Positions 10,441 through 21,338 of a stretch of DNA of 64,000 bases are shown here, one piece after another. Source of the DNA: Volvox africanus (Eukaryota; Chlorophyta; Chlorophyceae; Chlamydomonadales; Volvocaceae); assembly GCA_030268105.1 (NCBI GenBank), contig BSDZ01000032.1:682001-746000 (forward strand), written 5' to 3'. Numbering within the stretch: position 1 is the stretch's first letter; every line of letters begins with the position of its first letter. The translations under genes and the position numbers were made by a program. The notes under the pieces were generated by a model. It saw nothing but the letters and a program-made list of their open reading frames with translations, was not told the origin of the DNA and did not search any database.

Positions 10441-11684
10441 CTATTTCGGCTGAGGTACAAACGGCGGCATTAGAGGGCAATCCTTCGTGGAATGATTCTC
10501 CGCACACCGTAGACAAACATTGGCCAATTTCCGACGCTCGAATTCGGAACGATTGCAATTCCATTTTGGCATAAATGTGTCGTCCGTACGAGTACGCTTC
10601 GCGTTGGGGTCGGAACGCTGTGCGGCTGCCGACGACGGCGCACCACCACGCTTCCTGTTCCTAGCTGGGTCCGAGCTCGGACCTGCTCCTACTGTACCAC
10701 GGACACCCGAGCTAGCGCCCCCGCGCGCCTTGCGTTGCCCGTTGCTACGTCGCGTCGCGGCAGTAGGCGTGGGGCGGGTCGCGCCGAGGTCCTGGTCGAG
10801 AGCCACAGCTTCCCCAAGCGGATCCTGCACTTGCACGGCATTTGCACGAGGGGCAGACTTGACTTCTTCCTCGCCGGCAAGGAGTCGTATCTCCGCGCCC
10901 TTAGCAAAAGCGACCAACGCGTCATACGACTTGATCTGCGCTCCAACCAAGTCAGTGGCGCACCATTTAGCCAAAAGTTTCGTTAGGCCTCGCTAAACCA
11001 AAAGACACGCTCAGATTCTGTGAGGTCAGCAATGGGAGTCACAAGTGCTTCGAAGCGTGACTGGTACGCAGGTACATTTTCATCCCGACGCATGTGGTAG
11101 CTACCGGCTGCCAAAACGTTACGAGCTTCCACATCGCGTGCTTGAACCTCAGTAGCGAATCGTGCGAGCAAAGCGGCGACCAACTCGTCAAAAGTATAGC
11201 TGCCTCGGGCGTTGGTCCAATTGCGATACCAGTCCTTCGCTGCGCCCTCGAGGGTGTTACCAACGAAGAGACACCTGATACCGTCATTGTCGCCACCATG
11301 AACAGCTTGGAGGTACTTTTTAGCGTCACGCACGTACGCACGAGTTGCATCGGCTATGCTATGCCCTGGTGTCTTGTCGGTCAGCGAAATATTGAGCCTA
11401 GGAACGGGAATCGACAATCTCATCACCTCAGGGATGTCATCATGCCCTCGAGCTTGAGGTAATGGCAGAACCCTTGGTCCAGCAGTGTTGTCCATATTCG
11501 TGTTCACTGCTGAATGCGGCACAAGTAAGTGAGCAGGGGTCTGAAGGAAAAGGGGCTCTTGAGTGGCTCGCGCGCCAACAGTCTCAAGACCTCTATCCGG
11601 CGCTCTAGCAGCAACAACGAAATCGGGTTGGCTAGCTAGGCTAGTGTGCGGCGTATCGTCGTGTTCCGCGGACATGGAGCACAA
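10441..11684 (-). pseudogene. gag: B1 gag, one-base frameshift
   Basis: Gag forms the particle and binds the RNA. The minus strand encodes a retrotransposon gag domain, a basic Ala/Pro/Arg-rich linker and a zinc knuckle CLRCAENHSTKDC with spacing CX2CX3HX4C. The product ends in PPFVPQPK and a TAG. Relative to the intact B3 gag, one base is missing near 10996 (FWF then SEA instead of RRG). This splits the gene into ORFs of 233 and 177 codons. The start ATG at 11684 aligns with the intact B3 gag start. Confidence 0.88.
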
Positions 11685-11895
11685 AGCGATACCCTAGGTT
11701 TGCGTAATAGAAGCCGACTTCTATCGCAAAGGCAAGAGTACAAAACAATTCGGTGAGCCTACCGACAGTACTCTTGAGAAGATTCAGTAAACTCAGCAAG
11801 TACTTGCCCAGCTGAGTCCTGATCTCCGTAGTTTGGGCGATGAGAGTCGCCAACTGGTCCGGACGAACGCCGGTCTCAGTCGCCGCGGCAAGCAA
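11641..11895 (-). CDS. Conserved ORF overlapping the gag start (B1)
   Basis: An 84-codon minus-strand ORF overlaps the gag start by 44 bases in another frame. The same 84-codon ORF is kept in B2 (16407-16661) and B3 (60608-60862), with nearly identical residues (begins MLAAATETG). It could be a separate small protein or a translated upstream ORF. It could also be an N-terminal gag exon: a short ATG frame (MASSSDEPRG...) lies further upstream, with GT and AG signals in between. I do not recognise a domain; a Leu-rich stretch (KYLLSLLNLLKS) is visible. Confidence 0.4.
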   Translation of the reverse strand: MLAAATETGVRPDQLATLIAQTTEIRTQLGKYLLSLLNLLKSTVGRLTELFCTLAFAIEVGFYYANLGYRFVLHVRGTRRYAAH

Positions 11896-12120
11896 TGCCG
11901 GTGCACTGAGATTACCTGCGACTCAGAGCGTACACTTACACAACAAGTGCAGCAATCTAAGCAAAAGCAATTAAACAATTACAAACCGGAAGCGGCGGCG
12001 TCCAAAACGGCACGGCCTAAGTCTTCGGCAAAAGTATCTAGCGGTCCTCGTGGTTCGTCGCTGGAACTCGCCATAGAAAGAACCTACTTCCGATTAGACA
12101 AAGAGAGACAGTTAGGCAAC

Positions 12121-12138
12121 GAACCTGTCTCGATACCA
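12121..12138 (-). other. Primer-binding site of B1
   Basis: The minus strand reads TGGTATCGAGACAGG, three bases inside the 5' LTR. Equivalent sites sit next to the 5' LTRs of B2 (about 16887-16904) and B3 (about 61088-61105). This is the tRNA annealing site that starts reverse transcription. Confidence 0.75.
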
Positions 12139-12141
12139 AAT

Positions 12142-12965
12142 TGTTGTACCTCTCGTTCGCGTTTGCTCATAAGTATCTGCACGTCTGGAGACTTTCGACA
12201 ACGATGCGCGAGCACTTGCAAGTACAGCAAGACAAGCGCGAGCAAACAGAGACAGCGGAAGACTTCAAGACGAAGAGAGATATAACTTACAGTATTACGG
12301 ATCAGAACGATGCAATGGACGAAATCGCCGTCAGCGCCGGAAGCAAGCAATCATCACGCGGCGGTGATTAGCGAAGTTCAGGCTTAGCTCGGGCTAAGTA
12401 GAATAGTGTATAGAAATAGTAATATAGAACACACGAGTGTTCTCCGGTATCGAATGTCTTGTCTAGCTTAGCCGTCCTCGCATCTGTTATACTCGCAGCA
12501 TCGCAATGCCGTACGATTCACATCAGGAGGCCGATCCTAGATGTGACAACCCTACTGCGTCTAGGCGATGTCTACTCATAACAACGTATAAGCCTTTCCG
12601 GCATTCGCATGATGCAAGGGTCCGGATAACGATATCCGGTTGCAGGGCATGCATCGCGACGAGTGCGGCGCTCTCACCGTGTGCTTAAATGAAGTAATAT
12701 TATATCAGATAATATTACTTATCGTTTCGTAGCACGAGCATAATGCGCACTTCCATGCTTCGGGCTTTCATGCATGCTAGGCGGATTTGCCATGATGCGA
12801 TGTCGCGATGGATAATGACAACATGCCAAATGCATATATAAATGTACACGAATACATTTATATCATGCAGATTCATTCATATGCAATGCGTCCATCACAA
12901 AAGCACTTCGCCTCGTAGGATCGCGTCGACCTACGCGTCGGCGGGAAATGAACCGTAGCACAACA
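12142..12965 (-). repeat. 5' LTR of B1
   Basis: An 824-bp LTR equal to 5496-6319 in length and, by eye, in sequence. On the minus strand it would carry the element promoter. It is followed at 12966 by GCTTG, the second copy of the target duplication. Confidence 0.95.
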
Positions 12966-12970
12966 GCTTG

Positions 12971-15192
12971 CAGAGCGCTTCCCAAAACTTAGACGTAAAC
13001 TGTCCACCGCGGTCCGAGATCACGTTTTTGGGAACCCCGTGTAACCGAACCACATTGTCGAAAAACAAGCGTGCGGTTTGTTCAGCCGTGCAGGACGATG
13101 TGCATGGTGCTAGGTGGACCATCTTAGTCAGGCGATCGACCATTACGAACACCGCATCATATCCCCCCTCAGTTTTGGGCAGCGCGACTACGAAGTCCAT
13201 GGAAACACTTTCCCAAGGCGCATCCGGGACAGGCAACGGTTGCAACAACCCATGGCCCTTACCGGACAAAGCCTTATTGCGCTGGCACAGACTGCATGTC
13301 TGTACGAAGTTCGCTGCATTGTTAGCCAAACGAGACCACCAAAAGGAATGTTGCACCAACTCAACCAACCGGTTGCTACCAGGTTGTCCTGCTAACGGGT
13401 CCTCGTGGAACTGCGCAAGGATGTCATAGCGTAGCACGTCGTCGTTTGGAACGACGATTTGCGTAGCTGCACCCTCCGTCCGTAGCCAAAGGCCATTCTG
13501 CTTGCGAAGGTTTTCTACATTAGCCGGCTCCGAGAACCAGGCATCTGCGTTGTAGGCCACCTTCAACCGCTCTGCGAGGTCCGTCGCGATCGGCACCTCC
13601 TTGTTATGCGGTCGCACGATGGGCGCTGCTAAAATTGCAGCGTGTAGCGACGGATGTCGACTGAGAGCATCGGCAATATTCAATTTACCAGATATGTACT
13701 CCCAGGTGCAGTCGAACCTAGCTAGGTATTCCATCCACCTAGCCTGACGGCGGTTCAACGTCGGAACGTTTTGCAAAAACGTTAGGGGCTTATGGTCAGT
13801 CTTTAAAGTAAGCGGGCGTCCCTCGAGGTAACAGCGCCATTCCTTTAAAGCATGCAGCACTGCCAGAAGCTCCTGTTCCCCGGTGGTGTAACGAATCTCC
13901 GCACCAGAAAACTTCTTACTCGTGAAGGCGATCGGTCGCCCTTCCTGTAACAATACAGCGCCGCTTCCAAATACTGAGGCATCAGACACTACCTCAACAC
14001 GAAACGGCAACGAGTAATCAGGGAATGCAAGGGTGACATCTTCGGCAACGGTTCACTTGAGCTCTTTGAATGCCCGCTGGCATTGCGACGTCCACAACTC
14101 GAGCGAAACGAAAATGCCTTTGCGAGTTAAGTTAGTAAGCGGGGCCGCAATGATGGAATATTTTTCAATGAACTTTCAGAAATAATTGGTCAAGCCAAGG
14201 AACTTACGCAGCTCCGTGAGGTTCTGAGGTGCGGGCCAATCGTGAACCACGGCGACCTTCCGCGGGTCCATCTTCACACCGGTAGCCGACACAATGTGGC
14301 CCAAATATTCCACCTGAGGCTGCACCCAAAAGCATTTGGCGCGTTTAGCAAACAATTGCTCCCGCCTCATAACATCGAGCACGAGCCGAAGATGCTCCAA
14401 GTGCTCCTCACGCGTCTTAGAATAGACCAAGATGTCATCCAGGTAGCAAACAACGAACCTGTCGATAAACGGCCTAAACATTCGGTCCATAACCGCCTGA
14501 AACGTCGCAGGGGCATTAGTCAAACCAAACGATAGGACCGTATACTCGAAGTGACCGAAGGGCGTCCGAAAAGCGATGCGGATCTGATTATAGCCCTGTT
14601 GCAAGTCAATCGAGGAAAAATAAGCCGAGCCCTTCAGCTTATCCAACAGGTCGTCAACACGTGGCAAAGGGTAGCGATTTTTCACCGTACTCGCATTCAA
14701 CCCCCGGTAATCGATGCACATGTGCAAGGTCCCATCCTTCTTACCGACAAAAAAAATCGGTGCAGAATACGGGGATGTGCTGGGGCGTATCATACCATCC
14801 CGATCCACACCATTAAACAACACGGTGCCTGGCTCAAACCGGTGGACACACCGCATACCCCTTAACGATGCCTCTGCCTTGCGCCGACAGAAAGCAGGGA
14901 GTAATACACATGCGGCGGTGCCTGGATATTGACGCCTACATCTCCTATAAACGGCCAACTGTTCCGACATCTCACGCAGAGACGAGGGGATGAACAAAAC
15001 CACGTGGTTAGACAGATCGATAGACGACAGGGGACGGCAAGGTGTAAACAAATTACACAACGGATTGAAGCAGAGAAGTCCCGTGCGTCCGTCAAGCTTG
15101 ATGCGTCACGCAATGACTCGCTCGATGTGTCCAAGTACGCAAGGCAACAATGCCTTCACGGCTGGCCGTAAGGATGACCACCGACCACGCGT
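12971..15192 (-). pseudogene. B2 pol 5' part, protease region deleted
   Basis: Minus-strand pol frame upstream of the B1 insertion. It runs MTase-like domain, then RT, RNase H (SDASVFGSG), integrase zinc finger and integrase core. The sequence passes directly from the MTase-like domain (NGVDRDG) to RT (MIRPSTSP), so the protease and linker, roughly 950 bp in B1, are missing. TGA codons lie near 14054 and 14176, each where B1 has CGA. The RT lacks eight residues (24 bp) around ASDIPKTA. The gag-pol junction is in frame but short of the bases coding for [13 protein letters not shown]. Confidence 0.88.
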
Positions 15193-15204
15193 TAGTTCAA
15201 GCCC

Positions 15205-16440
15205 CTATTTCGGCTGAGGTACAAACGGCGGCAGTAACGGGCAATCCTTCGTAGGATGACTCTCCGCGCACCGTAGACAAACATTGGCCGCTTTCCGACG
15301 TTCGAACTCGGAACGATTGCAATTCCATTTTGGCATAAACGAGTCATCCGTGCGAGTCCGCTTCACATTGGGGTCAGAGTGCTGTGCGGCTGCCGACGAC
15401 GGCGCACCACCACGCTTCCTGCTCTTAGCCGGGTCCGAGCTCGGACCTGCTCCTCCTGACCCGCGGACACCCGAGCTAGCGCCCCCGCGCGCCTGGCGTT
15501 GCCGGTTGCTGCGTCGCGTCGCGGCAGTAGGTGTGGGGCAGGTCGCTCCGAGTTCCTGGTCGAGAGCTACAGCTTCCCCAAGCGGATCCTGCACTTGCAC
15601 GGCATTTGCACGAGGGACAGACTTGACTTCTTCCTCACCGGCAAGGAGTCGTATCTCCGTACCCTTAGCAAAAGTGACCAAGGCATCATACGACTTGATC
15701 GGCACCCCAGCCAAGTCAGTAGCGCACCATTTAGCCAAAAGTTTTGTCAGGCCTCGCTTAAACCAAAAGACACGCTCGGTTTCGGTGAGATCAGCAATGG
15801 GGGTCACAAGTGCTTCGAAGTGTTACTGGTACGCAGGTACATTTTCACCCCGACGCATGTGGTAGCTACCGGCTGCCAAAACCTTACGAGCCTCCACATC
15901 ACGTGCTTGAACCTCAGTAGCGAACCGTGCGAGCAAAGCGGCGATCATCTCGTCAAAAGTATAGTCGCCCCGGGCGGTGGTCCATTCGCGATACCAGTCC
16001 TTCGCTGAGCCCTCGAGGGTGTTACCAACGAAGAGACACCTGATACCATCATTATCGCCACCATGAACAGCCTGGAGATACTTTTTAGCGTCACGCACGT
16101 ACGCACGAGTTGCATCGGCTATGCTAGGTCCTGGTGTTTTTTTCAGTCAGCGAGATATTGAGCCTAGGAACGGGAATTGACAATCTCATCACCTCAGGGA
16201 TGTCATCGTGCCCTCGAGCTTGAGGTAATGGCAGAACCCTTGGTCCAGCAGTGTTGTCCATATTCGTATTAACTGCTGAATGCGGCACAATTAAGTGAGC
16301 AGGGGTCTGAAGGACAAGGGGCTCTTGAGTGGCTCGTGTGCCAACAGTCTCAAGACCTCTATCCGGAGCTCAAGCAGCCACAACAAAATCGGGTTGGCTA
16401 GCTAGGCTAGTGTGCGGCGTATCGTCGTGTTCCGCGGACA
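15205..16440 (-). pseudogene. B2 gag, several disruptions
   Basis: Minus-strand gag with the same domains as B3. It has an open 3' part (15205-15807) with the zinc knuckle CLRCAESHPTKDC and the terminal PQPK plus TAG. A middle part (15823-16098) covers the gag domain. A TAA near 15820 breaks it, and changes near 16130-16145 (a run of T) shift the frame upstream. Not functional. Confidence 0.85.
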
Positions 16441-16661
16441 TGGAGCACAAAGCGATACCCTAGGTTTGCGTAATAGAAGCCGACTTCTATCGCAAAGGCA
16501 AGAGTACAAAACAACTCGGTGATCCTACTGACAGTACTCTTGAGAAGATTCAGTAAACTCAGCAAGTACTTGCCCAGCTGAGTCCTGATCTCTGTAGTTT
16601 GGGCGATGAGAGTCGCCAACTGGTCCGGACGAAAGCCGGTCTCAGTCGCCGCGGCAAGCAA
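16407..16661 (-). CDS. Conserved ORF overlapping the gag start (B2)
   Basis: An 84-codon ORF equivalent to 11641-11895 and 60608-60862. It stays open although gag and pol of B2 are broken. This may reflect limited time rather than selection. Confidence 0.3.
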   Translation of the reverse strand: MLAAATETGFRPDQLATLIAQTTEIRTQLGKYLLSLLNLLKSTVSRITELFCTLAFAIEVGFYYANLGYRFVLHVRGTRRYAAH

Positions 16662-16907
16662 TGCCGGTGCACTGAGATTACCTGCGAATCAGAGCGTACA
16701 CTTACACAACAAGTGCAGCAATCAATGCAAAAGCAATTAAACAATTACAAACCGGAAGCAGCGGCGTCCAACACGGCGCGGCCTAGATCTTCGGCGAATG
16801 TATCTAGCGGTCCTCGTGGTTCGTCGCTGGAACTCGCCATAGAAAGGACCTACTTCCGATTAGACACAAAGAGACAGTTAGGCAACGAACCTGTCTCGAT
16901 ACCAATT

Positions 16908-17740
16908 TGTTGTACCTCTCCTTCGTGTTTGCTCATAAGTATCTGCGCGTCTGAAGGCTTTCGACACCGATGCGCGAGCACTTGCAAGTACAGCAAGACA
17001 AGCTCGAGCAAACAGAGACAGCGGAAGACTTCAAACAAGAAGAGATATAACTTACAGTCTTACAGATCGAAGCGGTGCAATGGACGTAATCGCCGTCAGC
17101 GCCGGAAGCAAGCAATCATCACGCGGCGGTGAATAGCGAAGTTTAGGCTTAGCTCGGGCTAAGTAGAATAGCGTATAGTAATAATAGCGTAGAACACACA
17201 AGTGTTCTCCAGTATTGAATGTCTTATCTTGCTTAGCCGTCCTCGCATCTGTTATACTCGCAGCATCGCAATGTCGTACGATTCACACTAGGAGGCTGAT
17301 CCTAAGTGTGACAACCCTACTGCGTATAGGCGATGTCCAAGCATAACAACCTATAAGCCTTTCCGGCATTCGCATGATGCAAGGGTCTGAATAACGATAT
17401 TCGGTTGCAAGGCATGTATCGCGACGAGTGCGGCGCTCTCAACGTGTGCTGTAATGAAGTAATATTATATCAAATAATATTACTTATCGTTTCGTAGCAC
17501 GAGCATAATGCGCACTTCAAGGATTCGGTATTTCATGCATGCTAGGCGGATTTGCCATGATGCGATATCGCGATGGATAATGACAACATGCCAAATGTAT
17601 ATATAAATGTATGCGAATACATTTATATCATGCAGGTTTATTCATATGCAATGATCATTCATGCGTTCGTCAAGATAGCATTTCGCCTCGTAGGGTCGCA
17701 TCGACCTACGCATCGGCGGGAAATGAACCGTAGCACAACA
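16908..17740 (-). repeat. 5' LTR of B2
   Basis: An 833-bp LTR of the same subfamily as 3742-4573. The two are similar but not identical, so B2 is older than B1. It is followed by CTGCC (17741-17745), the second target duplication. Confidence 0.92.
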
Positions 17741-20517
17741 CTGCCAACGGGTCCTCGTGGAACCGTGCAAGAATATCGTAGCGCAAAGCGTCGTCGTTTG
17801 GCACGACGATTTGTGTGGTCGAGCCATCCTGCCGTATCCACAAATCGTTGCGCTTGTGCAAATGTTCCACATTGTTGGGCGAAGCGAACCATGGATCCAC
17901 TTCATATGCCACCTTGAGTCGCTGCGCAAGGTCCACTGCTATCGGCACCTCCTGACTGCGTGAACGAGTAACTGGTGCTGCCAAAATTGCAGCATGTAAT
18001 GATGGATGTCGACTGAGAGCGTCAGCAATATTTATCCTGCCGGCGATATACTCCCATGTACAGTCGAAACGAGACAGATACTCCATCCACCGGGCTTGTC
18101 GTCAGTTAAGCGTAGGGACACTCTGCAAGAATGTCAGCGGCTTATGATTGGTCTTCAGCGTAAAAGGGCGGCCCTCGAGGTAACAACACCATTCCTTCAA
18201 AGCATGTAGAGCTGCGAACAGCTCCTGCTCTCTGGTTGTATATCGGGTCTCCACACCCGAAAACTTCTTACTTGTGAAGGCGATCGGTCATCCTTCCTGC
18301 AACAATACAGCGCCGCTTCCATGCAAGGAAGCATCCGATACAACTTCAACACGGAATGGCAACGAGTGATCAGGGAAAGAGAGGGTAACATTGTCGGCGA
18401 TGATTCGCTTGAGCTCTTCGAATGCCCGCTGACACATGGATGTCCAGGCTTCGAGAGAAACGAAACCTCCTTTCTTCGTCAAATTCGTAAGCGGGGCCGC
18501 AATAATGGAATAATTTTTAATAAACTTATGGAAGTAGTTAGTCAAACCCAAGAACTGGCGTAGTTCGGTGAGGTTCTGAGGCGCGGGCCATTCGCGAACC
18601 ACAGCTACCTTCCGTGGATCCATCCTGACCCCAGTGGCCGACACGATGTGGCCCAAATACTCCACTTGCGGCTGCGCCCAAAAACACTTGGCGCGTTTAG
18701 CAAACAATTGCTCCCGCTTCATCACCTCAAGCAAGAGCTTGAGATGCTTCAGGTGCTCCTCGCGCGTTTTGGAATATATTAAAATATCATCCAAATAGCA
18801 AACGACGAACCTGTCAATATATGGTCTGAACATGCGATCCATCACTGCTTGAAATGTGGCGGGCGCATTAGTAAGTCCAAACGACAAGACTGTGTACTCG
18901 AAGTGACCAAAGGGAGTCCGGAAAGCGGTTTTCGGAATATCAGAGGCAGCGATGCGTATCTGATTATATCCTTGTTGAAGGTCAATCAAGGAAAAATAAG
19001 CTGAGCCTTTCAGCTTATCGAGCAGGTCATCGACGCGCGGCAAAGGGTAGCGATTTTTAATCGTAGTCGCATTCAAGCCCCTATAATCAATGCACATACG
19101 CAACGTCCCATCCTTCTTACCGACAAACAGTATCGGTGCAGAATATGGCGATGTGCTGGGCCGAATCATACCCTTTGCGAGCAGATCCCTCACTTGCCGT
19201 TTCACTTCATCCAGCTCCAACGGGCTTAACCTGTACATAGGTCGTGAAACGGGTTGTGAGGCACAAGAGGGATTGTATGGTCAACAGGCCGCATAGGTGG
19301 GAGCCCTGGGATGTCATGAAAAACATCAGCATATTTATGCAGGAGGGCTTCGACCTCAAGATCCTTCACGGTGGACTGCGCGGTGGTAGCATTCGATTGC
19401 ACCCGTAGCCTCACAAGCAACACATGGGCACCTTTCCGTATCATCCGATTGGTTTCCTTGCGCCCAATTAGCTTGGGTTCTTGTTTTCCGCTGACGATCG
19501 CCGTCAAAGCGAAGTTAACCTCAGGCTCCGCAACAATTCCGCCCTCCTCTGGTGTGAAATCTTGGTACGACAGGAAAGGTACCTTAGTCGATAGGTTCCC
19601 TTTGCACAAACTAAGTGTGGTGGACTCCATATCGATGCGCGTGCGGTACTGTCGTAATGTCGCGGCACCCAGAATGTACTGTGCTGTGTCCGAGAGACCT
19701 TGTAGCACATACGGTTGGGCCCTAACACGCAGAGGGCCTATCGATAGGCTCAGGGTGATCCTGCCCACGATGGGATGCTTTCCTCCATTAGTGAGCGTAA
19801 CCTGTGCACAATCAGACGACTGAGGGGTCAATCCCAAATCACTCACCTCCTTTGCCGAGATGAAGTCGTCACTGGCGCCAGTATCCACAAGCACCTTCAC
19901 CAGTCGACCTCTGAGGCCGATCTCGATAATAGGGACGCGATTCCCTGTCGGAGTCGACTCCGCAGACAATAAAAGGGATCCTATAGCAGGCTCGAACCTG
20001 GTAGGACTCAAAAGAGGAGCCTCAAACCACACTTCAGCAGCGTAAGGTAGTTTAGGCAACATCGTCGGTTTGCCCGTCACATCCACACCGTTAAACAGAG
20101 CGGTGCCCAACTCGAATCGGAGGACACATTGCATACCTTCCCACAAAGACGCCACTTTACGTTGGCAAAAAGAGGGAATTAATATGCAAGCTGCAGTGTC
20201 CGGATTTCGACGGCGGTACTTCTTGTACCTGGCGAGCTGTTCGCACAGCTCACGGAAAGATGAAGGGATTAGTAGAGAAGTGTGGCCCGATAAATTGAGG
20301 GAAGAAAGGGGGCAACGCGGCGCAAATAAATTACACAACGGGTCGAAGTGGTTTAGTCCCGTGCGCCCGTCGAGCGAAAAACGTCGCTCGATAGCCCGCT
20401 CCATTTGTCTGAAAACAGCAGGTAAAAGGGCCCTCACTGTGGGGTGTAACGACGGCCAGCGGCCACATTCACCTTCTTCTATCCCGGGAGAAGTCCCTTC
20501 CTCCACATCCCGGGCAA
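17741..20517 (-). pseudogene. A1 pol 5' part: MTase-like domain, protease, RT, RNase H
   Basis: Minus-strand pol of family A. An open frame (19226-20506) holds the MTase-like domain and protease ([10 protein letters not shown]). A deletion near 19255 shifts the frame into the RT frame (18288-19238, with YLDD). TGA codons near 18287 (after LLQEG) and near 18105 (before RQARW) interrupt RNase H. The last frame (to 17741) stops at the B2 junction at ..HEDPLA, and integrase resumes at 3741. The A and B families keep the same domain order. Confidence 0.9.
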
Positions 20518-20521
20518 CTTC

Positions 20522-21338
20522 CTAGGTCGTCTTCGGTACGAAAGGTGGCAAAAGGGGGCACTCGCGGGTAGGGTGTTCTCCCGCACACCGCAAACAAAGA
20601 TTAGCAAACTTCCGACGGTCAAACTCCGAGCGTCGGCACTCCCATTTTTGCATGTACGGATCATCTGTCCGGGGTTTCTTAACACTAGGAGCCGCGTTCT
20701 GCATTGCAGCTACAGATGGCGTGCTCCCTCTTCGTTTGCCTTTAGCATGGCCAGAGCTCGGCCCAGCTCCCGCAGACCCACGATTACTTGGGTTGTGGGG
20801 TCCGTGATTGTCATACCGCCTTTCCTTATGAACGGTATGCATGGTTGCCGCGGGGCGTTGGCGGTCAGGACCCTGGTCCTTTGGCGTCAACTCCGAAGGC
20901 AGTTCCTGCGCTCGCATCGCGTGAACGCGAGGGTTAAATTGTTTAACGTCCTTGCCCGCCAAATGTCTAACTTCTGCACCTCTAGCAAAAGCTACCAAGG
21001 CATCATAAGATTGGAAAGGAATTCCGCTAAGGTCAGTGGCGCACCATCGTGCAAGGGATTCAGTAAGGCCGCGATGGAACCAAAAGATATGATCCTCTTC
21101 AGGAAAGTTAACGATAGGTGTTATCAGCGCCTCGAAGCGGGACTGATAAGCAGGAACAGTTTCATGTGGACGCATGTGGTACGTGCCTTGTGCCAGCGTC
21201 TTACGAGCCTCGTTGCCACGCGAGCGAACTTCCGTAGCAAAGCGAGCGAGGAGAGCATCGATCAAGTTATCAAACGTATACTTGCCCCTAGCGGTTGTCC
21301 ATTCATCATACCAGTCCTTGGCAACACCCTCGAGGGTA
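20522..21338 (-). pseudogene. A1 gag, N-terminal part missing
   Basis: The gag frame is open from the block junction at 21338 to a TAG at 20522. It contains the C-terminal two thirds of the gag domain and a zinc knuckle CLRCAGEHPTREC (CX2CX3HX4C). The UAG is in frame with pol, as in family B. The first ~130 codons and the 5' LTR are absent because kleisin DNA begins at 21339. Confidence 0.88.

Larger units (their letters stand above)
5496..12965 (-). mobile_element. Ty3/gypsy element B1, structurally complete and young
   Basis: A complete 7470-bp element inserted into the integrase gene of B2. Both LTRs are 824 bp (5496-6319 and 12142-12965) and appear identical throughout. The 5-bp target duplication GCTTG is present at 5491-5495 and 12966-12970. 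The interior has polypurine tract, pol, gag, leader and primer-binding site in the usual order for the minus strand. Pol is open for about 1350 codons, while gag has a one-base deletion. Identical LTRs argue for a recent insertion. It lacks the integrase catalytic Glu, so its mobility may have depended on another element. Confidence 0.95.
3742..17740 (-). mobile_element. Ty3/gypsy element B2, inserted in A1 and itself split by B1
   Basis: Element with LTRs at 3742-4573 and 16908-17740 (832 and 833 bp) and 5-bp target duplications CTGCC on both sides. Internal parts are 4574-5495 and 12971-16907, with B1 between them. Pol lacks the protease region and has an 8-bp frameshifting deletion in the chromodomain, two CGA-to-TGA changes and a 24-bp in-frame deletion in RT. 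All of these except the protease loss are shared with B3. It is inactive. Confidence 0.92.
2080..21338 (-). mobile_element. Ty3/gypsy element A1, split by B2 and truncated at its 5' end
   Basis: Family-A chromodomain Ty3/gypsy element on the minus strand. From its 3' end it has the shared LTR, then pol 3' part (2395-3741). Element B2 follows (3742-17740), then pol 5' part and gag (17741-21338). The 5-bp target CTGCC is present on both sides of B2 (3737-3741 and 17741-17745), and the pol frame resumes across it. The element ends abruptly inside gag at 21338, where the kleisin duplicate begins. No 5' LTR is present. It is inactive. Confidence 0.88.
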
